Source: JBAYHA01 sp964605975 (GTDB taxonomy: Bacteria > Patescibacteriota > Patescibacteriia > UBA11705 > JABHMO01). From it: a stretch of 13,363 bases of DNA. Of the stretch, positions 1-5,976 are shown piece by piece. How positions within the stretch are numbered: the first letter of the stretch is position 1; each line of letters starts with the position of its first letter. The translations under genes and the position numbers were made by a program. Where the stretch lies: positions 1-13,363 of the forward strand of contig CAZSER010000016.1 of NCBI GenBank assembly GCA_964605975.1, in the 5' to 3' direction. The notes under the pieces were generated by a model, which was not told where the DNA came from, ran no database searches, and saw only the letters and a list, made by a program, of their open reading frames with translations.

Positions 1-38
1 GACTATTTATATTTAGTAATGCCAATAAAGCAATAAAT

Positions 39-72
39 AAACAAAAAATCCGGATTGCCGGATTTTTTGTTT
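39..72 (+). terminator. intrinsic terminator of an upstream gene
   Basis: AAACAAAAAATCCGG (39-53) pairs perfectly with CCGGATTTTTTGTTT (58-72) around the loop ATTG, so the U-rich tract lies within the 3' arm. The A-rich left arm would also allow termination on the other strand. It ends whatever lies left of the window. No coding region is visible in 1-38. The next promoter starts only 6 nt downstream. Confidence 0.8.
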
Positions 73-78
73 ATGCTC

Positions 79-106
79 TTGACAGTTTTACCTCTTTTGC
101 TATAAT
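79..106 (+). promoter_or_regulatory. strong sigma70-type promoter for the tRNA-Gly/tRNA-Leu unit
   Basis: TTGACA (79-84), a 16-bp spacer and TATAAT (101-106) are consensus hexamers, with an extended -10 TGC just before TATAAT. The start point predicted about 7 nt downstream (near 113) leaves a leader of about 12 nt before the tRNA-Gly gene. Confidence 0.88.
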
Positions 107-124
107 AATTTTGCTTGAAAATTT

Positions 125-200
125 GCGGGAGTAGCTTAGTTGGTAGAGCGCAACCTTGCCAAGGTTGAGGTCGCGGGTTCGAGCCCCGTCTCCCGCTCCA
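125..200 (+). tRNA. tRNA-Gly (anticodon GCC)
   Basis: Acceptor arm GCGGGAG (125-131) pairs with CTCCCGC (190-196), followed by discriminator U and an encoded CCA (198-200). The anticodon stem CAACC/GGTTG encloses the loop TTGCCAA, with anticodon GCC at 158-160. The T-arm carries GGTTCGA. A U discriminator is usual for bacterial tRNA-Gly. The 94-nt spacer to the tRNA-Leu gene has an ATCTAAT/ATTAGAT hairpin (216-234) but no convincing promoter, so the two tRNAs are probably cotranscribed. Confidence 0.97.
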
Positions 201-294
201 GCATATGCCAAATCTATCTAATAAAAAATTAGATTTCGACTTTTATCGAAGGTTTTGCGAAGGCTGTTATTTTTTAAAGAAAAGAAAAATTTTT

Positions 295-381
295 GCCTTG
301 GTGGCGGAACTGGTAGACGCGCTGGACTTAAAATCCAGTGGTTTAATCACCGTGCCGGTTCGATTCCGGCCCGAGGCACCA
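295..381 (+). tRNA. tRNA-Leu (anticodon TAA)
   Basis: Acceptor GCCTTGG (295-301) pairs with CCGAGGC (371-377), with discriminator A and an encoded CCA (379-381). The anticodon stem CTGGA/TCCAG encloses CTTAAAA, with anticodon TAA at 329-331, reading UUA and UUG. The 87-nt length and the extra arm between anticodon stem and T-arm mark a type II (long variable arm) tRNA, as expected for Leu. Confidence 0.97.
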
Positions 382-401
382 TAAAAACAACTGTTTTAAA
401 T

Positions 402-432
402 AACAAAAAAAGCCATTTTGGCTTTTTTTGTT
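402..432 (+). terminator. terminator of the tRNA-Gly/tRNA-Leu unit
   Basis: The stem AGCC/GGCT (411-414 and 420-423, loop ATTTT) is extended by an A-run pairing with seven following T residues. It sits 21 nt after the tRNA-Leu CCA. Confidence 0.85.
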
Positions 433-463
433 TGTTTTGAACTATTCAAATAGAAATAAAAAC

Positions 464-492
464 TGGTCAATCCGTGAAAAATAGGATAAAAT
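464..492 (+). promoter_or_regulatory. probable promoter of the 521-3771 gene run
   Basis: TGGTCA (464-469), a 17-bp spacer and TAAAAT (487-492) give a fair sigma70 match. The implied leader to the ATG at 521 is about 20 nt. It is the best candidate between the tRNA terminator and the first gene, though weaker than other promoters in the window. Confidence 0.5.
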
Positions 493-520
493 AAAGATAT
501 TAAAAATAATTTTAAAAAGT

Positions 521-970
521 ATGATAGAAAAATTAAAAATGGACAATAATGTTCCGGCTGAAAGTATTGTTTCATTATCAGCAGGATCAAGAATAAGAAG
601 GAATAATTATCCAATTAAAAAAGAAGATATTACTCCTATCGAAGAGATAAAAAATAATATTATAAAAATATTTGATCCTAATAAGTTTATAGTTGGAAAA
701 GAATGGGACAGTATGCGTGTTTATTTGGGAGAAGAGCACCAGGTAAAAGAAGTTGGTATTTTTAATGTGGTTGGAAAAGATGCTGGAACCGAAGAGAAGA
801 AAACAAGTTGTTATATTTCTATAATAACAAGTCGGGTTTCTTCCGAAATTATTCAACAGGATTTTGTTAAAATTTGTCCAGGCAAAGAATACGAAGATTT
901 AACTGCATACGAATTTGCCGACAAAGTTAAAGAAATTTTGGCAACGAAGATAAAAGAGTTTCGTGAATAA
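521..970 (+). CDS. hypothetical protein, 149 aa
   Basis: I do not recognise a family. The protein is soluble by inspection: no signal peptide, no membrane segment, and a mixed charged composition. Residues 1-45 look low-complexity and probably disordered. From about residue 57 (IFDPNKFIVG) the pattern alternates hydrophobic residues, as in a small alpha/beta or beta-rich domain, and it ends in a charged helix (residues 130-149). Only two Cys are present (in SCYIS and KICPG) and no catalytic motif is evident. It is the first gene of a same-strand run with the zincin-like gene (34 nt downstream) and ruvB. The ATG at 521 is used because it is the first in frame after the promoter. ATG 539 (MDNN) is an alternative, and neither has a clear Shine-Dalgarno. 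Confidence 0.72.
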   Translation: MIEKLKMDNNVPAESIVSLSAGSRIRRNNYPIKKEDITPIEEIKNNIIKIFDPNKFIVGKEWDSMRVYLGEEHQVKEVGIFNVVGKDAGTEEKKTSCYISIITSRVSSEIIQQDFVKICPGKEYEDLTAYEFADKVKEILATKIKEFRE

Positions 971-988
971 TTTTCAAAGATTATTTTT
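966..988 (+). repeat. direct repeat copy 1 (AATAATTTTCAAAG motif)
   Basis: AATAATTTTCAAAG followed by two variable bases and TATTTTT. It overlaps the stop of the 521 gene and ends 16 nt before the ATG at 1005. It matches the copy at 1885-1907 at 21 of 23 positions. Shorter related copies (AATAATTTT) lie at 505-513 and 2947-2955, each also just before a start codon. Confidence 0.6.
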
Positions 989-1004
989 TTGAATTTATAA
1001 AATT

Positions 1005-1880
1005 ATGAAACTTGAGAAAACTCCTGGTGTTGAAGATATTGAAATTAGTGAAATAAAAAAAGAAGTAACTAGAAATAGCAGGGCTATTAGGGTTGGAGAA
1101 ACATTACAAGAATACAGGTCAAAAGAAGCTGAAAAAAATATTGTCGATAGTAAAAACTTACAAAGGATAAGAAATTTTTTGAATATTTCTGTTTACAAGG
1201 ACGGTCCACCAATAAAATATTTAGAGGTAGTTATTGATGATAAATATATGAGAGAAAATATGGTTGCCGGTGGTGGATTAAGAATGAAAGGTGGCCAGGC
1301 AGAGTGGGATGGCACTGTCACTTTGATTAAATATAAAATAGCCGAAGGAATTTCTGACGCTTACCGTCAGGTTGCTTTGGAAAAAGTTGAGAAATATCAA
1401 GCCGGGCAAGAAAAAACATATAATCATGAAGCTCAGCATATTAGAAATAGAGAAAATGGATTAGCCCCTCATGTTATTGCAGAAAATTTGAGAGAATATT
1501 TAACATTTCGTGTTTTGGATGAGATGTCCGCTTTTGTTGCTGGAGAGTTATTTAATAGTGAATTATCTATGGAAAATATAATAAAAGCTCTTTCTGTTGC
1601 GGAGAAAAATATTACAGATTACTATTTTGCGCATTCCTTTAAGTCTGAAGCTAGTTGGTATATGTCTCAATTTGGAAATAAAAAGGATGTTCTTTCTCGA
1701 AAAATTGATAAAGAAAAGTATAATAGAGTAATTAGACAATATTTTAGGATAAAAGAACAAGATCTGGTTTTGATTTTTCAACAGGGAGATAATATGTTAA
1801 CTTTTTCAGAAATAACTAATCGATTGATAATTAAATTAAATGATCTTTTAGATTCTTTTAATAGTTCTACAAACAAATAA
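1005..1880 (+). CDS. putative zincin-like metallopeptidase-related protein, 291 aa
   Basis: I cannot name a family. The clearest feature is an HExxH-type motif, HEAQH at residues 141-145 (Asn before it, Ile-Arg-Asn-Arg-Glu after it). It is followed 28 residues later by DEMSAF, with E173 as a possible third zinc ligand, the spacing used by many gluzincin-like proteins. Residues 1-60 are charged and probably helical. Residues 70-110 include a Gly-rich stretch (VAGGGLRMKGG). The C-terminal third is helical. No signal peptide or membrane segment is visible, so a cytoplasmic location is likely. The gene lies 34 nt after the 521 gene and 38 nt before ruvB on the same strand. Zinc binding and peptidase activity are inference from the motif alone. 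HEXXH can occur by chance, but the surrounding helix and downstream Glu support it. Confidence 0.72.
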   Translation: MKLEKTPGVEDIEISEIKKEVTRNSRAIRVGETLQEYRSKEAEKNIVDSKNLQRIRNFLNISVYKDGPPIKYLEVVIDDKYMRENMVAGGGLRMKGGQAEWDGTVTLIKYKIAEGISDAYRQVALEKVEKYQAGQEKTYNHEAQHIRNRENGLAPHVIAENLREYLTFRVLDEMSAFVAGELFNSELSMENIIKALSVAEKNITDYYFAHSFKSEASWYMSQFGNKKDVLSRKIDKEKYNRVIRQYFRIKEQDLVLIFQQGDNMLTFSEITNRLIIKLNDLLDSFNSSTNK

Positions 1881-1884
1881 AACA

Positions 1885-1907
1885 AATAATTTTCAAAGGG
1901 TATTTTT
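1885..1907 (+). repeat. direct repeat copy 2 (AATAATTTTCAAAG motif)
   Basis: A 21/23 match to 966-988, lying between the zincin-like gene and ruvB and ending 11 nt before the ruvB ATG. Confidence 0.6.
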
Positions 1908-1918
1908 ACCAAGAAAGT

Positions 1919-2923
1919 ATGAAAGATAATGAAAATCAAAGAATAATATCTTCTAATTTAAGACAAGGTGATAATAATCTTGAACTTTCTTTGCGTCCAC
2001 GAGAACTAAAAAATTTTATAGGACAAAATAAAATAAAAGAAAATCTGGATATTTTTATGTCTGCCGCCAAAAAGAGAGGAGAACCTTTAGAGCATGTTTT
2101 ATTATATGGTTCTCCTGGTTTGGGGAAAACTACCTTGGCTCATATTATTGCTAATGAAATGGGCGCTAATGTCAAAGTGACAACTGGTCCGGCCATTGAA
2201 AAAAGTGGAGATTTGGCTGCTATTTTAACTAACTTGGAAGAGGGAGATGTTTTGTTTATTGATGAAATTCATCGACTAAATAGAACCATAGAAGAAATTT
2301 TATATAGCGCCATGGAAGATTTTGTGTTGGATATTGTTATTGGAAAAGGACCTTCGGCAAAAACATTAAGATTAGATTTACCCAAGTTTACTTTAATTGG
2401 TGCAACAACAAAAATTTCCAAACTTTCTTCTCCTTTGAGAGATCGTTTTGGTAATATTTTTCATTTGGAATTTTATTCTGGATCGGATATTGAACAAATT
2501 ATCAAGAGATCGGCTGAGATTTTGGGGGTTGTTTTCTCTGACGGTTGTAGTTATGATATTGCGATTAGAGCCAGACAAACACCACGAGTTGCAAATAGAC
2601 TACTTAAAAGAGTTAGAGACCTGGCAGAGGTCAAAAATGAGGGCGTGGTGACATTGGAAATAGTGAGTCAAACCTTGAAAATGTTAAATATTGATGAACT
2701 GGGATTAGATGAACATGATCGTTTTATTCTCAAAACAATAGAAGAAAAATTTTCTGGTGGTCCTGTTGGTTTAAATACTTTGTCCGCTTCTACGGGAGAA
2801 GAAATGGATGCTATTGAAGATGTTTATGAACCTTATCTATTACAGCTTGGTTTGTTGAATAGAACTGTTCGTGGTAGAATTATTACGGATAAAGCCAGAG
2901 AACATTTAAAAGGTTTTAATTAG
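1919..2923 (+). CDS. ruvB: Holliday junction branch-migration ATPase RuvB
   Basis: RuvB is the AAA+ motor that, bound to RuvA at a Holliday junction, drives branch migration in recombinational repair. The 334-aa length is normal. Visible elements are the LRPRELKNFIGQ entry motif (about residues 25-36), Walker A GSPGLGKTT (64-72), Walker B DEIH (115-118), sensor 1 GATT, the LRDRFG arginine-finger region (R174, R176), and the sensor 2 segment ARQTPRVANRLLKR. A winged-helix DNA-binding domain ends the protein (LDEHDR, SGGPVGLNTLS, EPYLLQLGLLNRT, GR). No catalytic residue is missing. RuvA and RuvC are not in the window. The ATG at 1919 has only a weak A/G-rich stretch upstream (AAGAAAG). It shares a run with the two upstream unknown genes and the two small membrane-protein genes downstream. 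Confidence 0.97.
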   Translation: MKDNENQRIISSNLRQGDNNLELSLRPRELKNFIGQNKIKENLDIFMSAAKKRGEPLEHVLLYGSPGLGKTTLAHIIANEMGANVKVTTGPAIEKSGDLAAILTNLEEGDVLFIDEIHRLNRTIEEILYSAMEDFVLDIVIGKGPSAKTLRLDLPKFTLIGATTKISKLSSPLRDRFGNIFHLEFYSGSDIEQIIKRSAEILGVVFSDGCSYDIAIRARQTPRVANRLLKRVRDLAEVKNEGVVTLEIVSQTLKMLNIDELGLDEHDRFILKTIEEKFSGGPVGLNTLSASTGEEMDAIEDVYEPYLLQLGLLNRTVRGRIITDKAREHLKGFN

Positions 2924-2958
2924 AAAATAGTAAGGTATTAATTGTTAATAATTTTATT

Positions 2959-3219
2959 ATGTCATTTGAACTTTCAGTTTTTTTGTTGGTTTATTTTGTT
3001 TTCTTGGTTGTTTTTTTCTTTTTTACTTTTTTTAATTTATACCATATTTATCGTTATGGTTTTGTTGGTTTTTGGCCGTATTTTATTACGGTTTTGTATA
3101 TTATTTGTACCGTCTTGGTTGTTTTTATTTCTTATTTTTATATTGCCAGGATTGATTGGTCATTGCCGGTGACTATTTTGGGTGGAGATGGTCTTAATAA
3201 CTATTTAATTTTAGATTAA
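2959..3219 (+). CDS. small two-helix membrane protein, 86 aa
   Basis: I do not recognise a family. The protein is dominated by two hydrophobic helices, about residues 4-30 (very Phe-rich) and 42-62, joined by a short aromatic and basic loop (NLYHIYRYGFVGFW). A short polar C-terminal tail follows. No enzymatic motif is seen. It is 35 nt after ruvB and only 3 nt before the PH-domain membrane gene, which suggests translational coupling and perhaps a joint membrane role. The ATG is preceded within 3 nt by AATAATTTT and has no Shine-Dalgarno. An overlapping frame over the same bases (2942-3172) is also hydrophobic, an effect of T-rich codons. Confidence 0.72.
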   Translation: MSFELSVFLLVYFVFLVVFFFFTFFNLYHIYRYGFVGFWPYFITVLYIICTVLVVFISYFYIARIDWSLPVTILGGDGLNNYLILD

Positions 3220-3222
3220 AAT

Positions 3223-3771
3223 ATGTATAGTCGTCATCATTTTCCCAATCAAAAACCGGGTGAATATGTTTTAATGTTTTTGCGTCGGCATTGGATTACT
3301 CCAGTAAGAATTATTTTCACTTCAACTCTTTTTTCTTTTATTCCTTTTTCTTTGTATGTTGCCGTTATTAATTATACAAATTTTTTGGATTCCGAAATTT
3401 TTAGAGGTTTATTTACACTTTTTTTAAGTGCCTACGCTCTTTTTGTCGTTATGTATTCTTTTGGGATGTTTATTGATTATTATTTAGATGTTTGGATTGT
3501 GACCAATAAAAGAATTATAAATATAGAACAGAAAGCTTTATTTGCTAGAATTATATCCGAAAAAGAGTTAGGCAGGATGCAAGATATTACTAGTGAAGTA
3601 AAGGGTTTTTGGGCGACAGTTTTGCATTATGGAGATGTTCATATTCAAACCGCCGGAGAAACGGAAAGATTTATTTTTCGCAAAGTACCTTATGCTGAGG
3701 AAGTAAGTAGAAAAATAAGTAATCTGGTTAGCGAATATGGTAAAATGAACAGAAATATTCCAAATGAATAG
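3223..3771 (+). CDS. membrane protein with bacterial PH domain (YdbS/YdbT-like)
   Basis: The 182-aa protein has a short basic N-terminus, two transmembrane helices (about residues 29-50 and 60-86), then a bacterial Pleckstrin-homology-like domain (about 90-170). The domain is recognised by its entry motif WIVTNKRIINIE, the middle IISEKELGRMQDITSE and the strand YGDVHIQTAGE. Such bPH proteins (DUF304-related) are membrane-associated, and their exact function is usually unknown. Start ATG 3223 is 3 nt after the stop of the small membrane gene, so the two are probably translated as a pair. A strong terminator begins 9 nt after its stop, making it the last gene of the run. The call is firm on architecture and open on role. 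Confidence 0.85.
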   Translation: MYSRHHFPNQKPGEYVLMFLRRHWITPVRIIFTSTLFSFIPFSLYVAVINYTNFLDSEIFRGLFTLFLSAYALFVVMYSFGMFIDYYLDVWIVTNKRIINIEQKALFARIISEKELGRMQDITSEVKGFWATVLHYGDVHIQTAGETERFIFRKVPYAEEVSRKISNLVSEYGKMNRNIPNE

Positions 3772-3780
3772 TCAGATAAA

Positions 3781-3821
3781 AAACAAAAAAAATGATTTAT
3801 CTAAAATCATTTTTTTTGTTT
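3781..3821 (+). terminator. perfect 18-bp terminator between convergent genes
   Basis: AAACAAAAAAAATGATTT (3781-3798) is fully complementary to AAATCATTTTTTTTGTTT (3804-3821) around a 5-nt loop. Eight T residues lie on the plus-strand 3' arm and eight A residues on the left arm, so it can end the PH-domain gene and also act bidirectionally against transcripts from the SpoIID-like gene. Confidence 0.88.
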
Positions 3822-3854
3822 GCCCTGAACTATTGAGTGAGGAATGTTCAGGGC
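3822..3854. repeat. GC-rich 9-bp inverted repeat beside the terminator
   Basis: GCCCTGAAC (3822-3830) and GTTCAGGGC (3846-3854) are perfectly complementary across a 15-nt loop. It abuts the terminator directly. There is no U-tract on either side, so it is not a second standard terminator. It is markedly more GC-rich than its surroundings. Confidence 0.7.
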
Positions 3855-3893
3855 TGTGGATTTTTTGATGCAAAGAACATTTTAAATTTTTTT

Positions 3894-3939
3894 ATTTCAA
3901 AATCTCTTTTGAAATTTAAGTAATCGTCTTTTTTGACGA
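3894..3939. other. two further short hairpins at the 3' end of the SpoIID-like gene
   Basis: ATTTCAAAA/TTTTGAAAT (3894-3902 and 3907-3915, loop TCTC) and TCGTC/GACGA (3924-3928 and 3935-3939, loop of six T) lie between the GC-rich repeat and the stop at 3964. Neither has a proper U-tract on the minus strand, so they may be 3'-end stabilisers rather than terminators. Apart from the structures listed, I see nothing else in 3772-3963. Confidence 0.45.
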
Positions 3940-3963
3940 AGTTTTTATATTTGATTTAATTGT

Positions 3964-5574
3964 TTAATAAATTTTTTCTAAATAGATATCTTTGTAGTAG
4001 TGTCGAAGTATTCTATCATATGACCAACCTTCTTTTTCGGCTCTGTTTTTGGCATCAAAAGCATCAATTCCCCAACCATGACCATTTTTACTTAGGTTTG
4101 CCGTATACGGAGTTGATACTGATCTTAAATAAGGAATATTTTTGGTGACGGTTTGTCCTCCACTTCTGGCACTGTAATACGCAATAATTACTTCATTGTT
4201 AAAAGTCACAATAACACCAGAAGTTTCATCTACAATGTTTGCCTGTTGGGGCATTATTAATTCAGCAACATATCCTTTATAAACTTGAGACCTTTCATCG
4301 TTATACATATCAAAAAAACTTTTTTCCACTTGGTATTTATTGATATGATAAAGGGCATATGTTCTGGCCGCAATAGTCATTGCTTTTTGATATTCGGCTG
4401 GATCAGGGTTTGATGTTTCCTTTATTCCTTTTAAATAATCTTCCAGTGGTAAGGTGTTAATCATCCAGAGCCTAGAATTTTTATCATAAAGAGAAAGTTC
4501 CAGATCCCCTCTAAATTGATTGTAGTTGATAGTTTTGTTCCACAAAGCTAAATCTTGAAAACTGGAAATAGTAAATATTCCGGAATTAAAATTTTTGAAT
4601 TTTAAATTAGTTCCATCAACTCTAATTGTTCGATCAATAAAGTCAAAGGCAAACTGTTTTTTGTCACTGTTATAAAAAACTCGAATTTCTTGATTAGCTG
4701 GGATTGAAGCGACAAAATTATTATTTCCATCTAATACCTGCCAAGCTTGATCATTATACAAAGAAACGGCTTGATCTGTATAGAAAAGTCCAACACTGAT
4801 ATCTGGCCCTTTTTCTGGAAGATTAAGAGCTTCAACGCAACTTAAATTATCCAAAGATTCATTTATTCCTGCAACTGTAAAGTTCAATTTTAAATTACAA
4901 GAGTTTAATTTTGGAAGAAAATTTACATTATTATTTACTGTTGGTGACGGATTAAAACTATTATTATTTGGATTTTCAGTCGAAACTATTTTGATAGAAA
5001 TATCTTGGGGAATAATGGCAATATTGTTTTGGGTTAAAATAAATTCTCCGGAATATTCACCACTATTTTTCGGTGCTTTAATTTTTAACTCAAAACTGGC
5101 CGTTTGTCCCGGCAAAACAGAATCTTCTTTCATTTGTGTTGGTAAATAAAGATCATTCCAACTATTATCATAAAATTTAAAAGCAGTAGTAAGAGCTTTT
5201 AGATTAACGGTTGTTTTTGTCCAAGTTTCAGTGCTTTTGTTGGCAAACTTTAATTTTAAATCGTAAGTAGTTCCCGGTTTTAGTTGCCAAATTTTGGCTG
5301 ATTGTTCTGATAATTCTCCTCCCCAAACTTTTTCTGAAGCTAGGGCTACCTTGGATGAGAGAGGATTTAGATTAGCTTTCTCTAAATTTATTTCCAAAAA
5401 TCGGAGAGAAAAGGCAACTCCTACAATTAAAATAAAAGCAAAAACTAAATGTCCAATTAAATGAACGGAACTGTTTTCGTCTTGTGCTTTTTGAAACAGT
5501 TTATTGTTGCTTACTTTTTCTTGAACTTTTTCATTCCAAAAGTAAGAAAGATATTTAGGGTTAGAGCTAATCAT
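3964..5574 (-). CDS. membrane-anchored SpoIID/LytB-domain protein, 536 aa
   Basis: SpoIID-family domains bind or cleave denuded peptidoglycan glycan strands. An extracytoplasmic cell-wall role is inferred. Residues 1-37 are cytoplasmic and polar. A transmembrane helix spans about 38-60. A beta-rich segment about 90-195 (YDLKLKFANKSTETW, LPGQTASFELKIKAP) resembles NEW3/Ig-like envelope domains, and an Asn-rich linker lies near 205-215. The SpoIID domain occupies about 370-536: LPLEDYLKG, E386 in GIKETS at the position of the usual catalytic Glu of the GxxE form, IAARTYALYH, the conserved SGGQT, GHGWG (H499), and a C-terminal segment ending ILRHYYKDIYLEKIY. The usual GHGVGMSQ is changed to GHGWGIDAF. 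The ATG at 5574 has no Shine-Dalgarno and is 8 nt after the glycyl-radical mini-gene, so the two are probably cotranscribed. Sporulation is not implied. Confidence 0.9.
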   Translation of the reverse strand: MISSNPKYLSYFWNEKVQEKVSNNKLFQKAQDENSSVHLIGHLVFAFILIVGVAFSLRFLEINLEKANLNPLSSKVALASEKVWGGELSEQSAKIWQLKPGTTYDLKLKFANKSTETWTKTTVNLKALTTAFKFYDNSWNDLYLPTQMKEDSVLPGQTASFELKIKAPKNSGEYSGEFILTQNNIAIIPQDISIKIVSTENPNNNSFNPSPTVNNNVNFLPKLNSCNLKLNFTVAGINESLDNLSCVEALNLPEKGPDISVGLFYTDQAVSLYNDQAWQVLDGNNNFVASIPANQEIRVFYNSDKKQFAFDFIDRTIRVDGTNLKFKNFNSGIFTISSFQDLALWNKTINYNQFRGDLELSLYDKNSRLWMINTLPLEDYLKGIKETSNPDPAEYQKAMTIAARTYALYHINKYQVEKSFFDMYNDERSQVYKGYVAELIMPQQANIVDETSGVIVTFNNEVIIAYYSARSGGQTVTKNIPYLRSVSTPYTANLSKNGHGWGIDAFDAKNRAEKEGWSYDRILRHYYKDIYLEKIY

Positions 5575-5582
5575 ATTTAAAG

Positions 5583-5723
5583 TTATTTTATATTAGAAAA
5601 TGTTTTTCGATCGTTAAACTCCTCTTTTTTGCCATTATTCCAGCGATGAACAGGACTTAAATAGCCAACGATACGAGAATAGATCTCACATTTTTGACGA
5701 CTGGTTTTTTTGTTAGTAGTCAT
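5583..5723 (-). CDS. stand-alone class III RNR (NRDD-like) glycyl-radical domain, 46 aa
   Basis: This 46-codon frame encodes a protein closely resembling the C-terminal glycyl-radical segment of anaerobic ribonucleoside-triphosphate reductases (NrdD). The cues are CEIYSRIVGYL (residues 12-22), with G20 at the radical-Gly position, and WNNGKKEEFNDRKTF (28-42), the GK-x-E-x-x-DRK tail of that family. Full-length NrdD is several hundred residues long. Here only this tail exists, with its own ATG (5721-5723), TAA stop and strong upstream promoter, so it is not simply a chopped gene end. By analogy to the GrcA (YfiD) spare glycyl-radical subunit, it might complement a separate catalytic subunit. 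That is inference, and a degenerate remnant or non-catalytic role is possible. No Shine-Dalgarno precedes it (A-rich upstream). The SpoIID-like gene follows after 8 nt. Confidence 0.8.
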   Translation of the reverse strand: MTTNKKTSRQKCEIYSRIVGYLSPVHRWNNGKKEEFNDRKTFSNIK

Positions 5724-5770
5724 ATTTTTTTACTAAAAGTTCAGTTCTTGAAAAAAAATGAATTTTCAAT

Positions 5771-5809
5771 AAAAAAACGGAATACCAAAGGTAATGGCAC
5801 TCCGCTTTT
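5771..5809 (-). terminator. leader hairpin with U-tract (attenuator or short-RNA terminator)
   Basis: On the minus strand AAAAGCGGAGTGCC (5809-5796) pairs with GGTATTCCG (5786-5778) plus the following T-run. The G-U wobbles form only on the minus-strand RNA. The 9-nt loop is ATTACCTTT, and seven T residues follow (5777-5771). It lies between the promoter (5824-5852) and the ATG at 5723, so it should either limit expression of the mini-gene and the SpoIID-like gene or end an RNA of about 45 nt. Confidence 0.75.
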
Positions 5810-5823
5810 CCACTTCTGAATGT

Positions 5824-5852
5824 ATTATAGCAAAGATAAATAAAAAAGTCAA
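5824..5852 (-). promoter_or_regulatory. strong promoter of the glycyl-radical mini-gene/SpoIID unit
   Basis: On the minus strand TTGACT (5852-5847), a 17-bp spacer and TATAAT (5829-5824), with an extended -10 TGC. The start point is predicted near 5817, giving an unusually long leader of about 93 nt to the ATG at 5723. Confidence 0.87.
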
Positions 5853-5901
5853 GTTGAAGTTTTAAAGTTTTTAAAAGAAAACAAACCAGCAAAGATTTTT
5901 A

Positions 5902-5933
5902 AAAAAATAAAAAATGCCGATAAAGACATTTTT
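5902..5933 (-). terminator. terminator of the tRNA-Lys gene
   Basis: On the minus strand AAAAATGTC pairs with GGCATTTTT (one U-G wobble, valid only on this strand) around the loop TTTATC, followed by TATTTTTTT. It lies about 44 nt beyond the tRNA-Lys CCA end. Confidence 0.78.
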
Positions 5934-5976
5934 AAAAAACAGGATAGAAAGTTGGTCGTGGCTTGGATTTTTTTTA

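Noticed and set aside
255..440. Open frame over tRNA-Leu and its terminator
   Set aside because: It is read entirely through a well-formed tRNA gene and hairpin; the peptide has no family resemblance.
2942..3172. Alternative hydrophobic frame overlapping the 86-aa membrane protein
   Set aside because: It starts with TTG, and its hydrophobicity follows from T-rich sequence. The 2959 frame has an ATG and sits 3 nt before the next gene.
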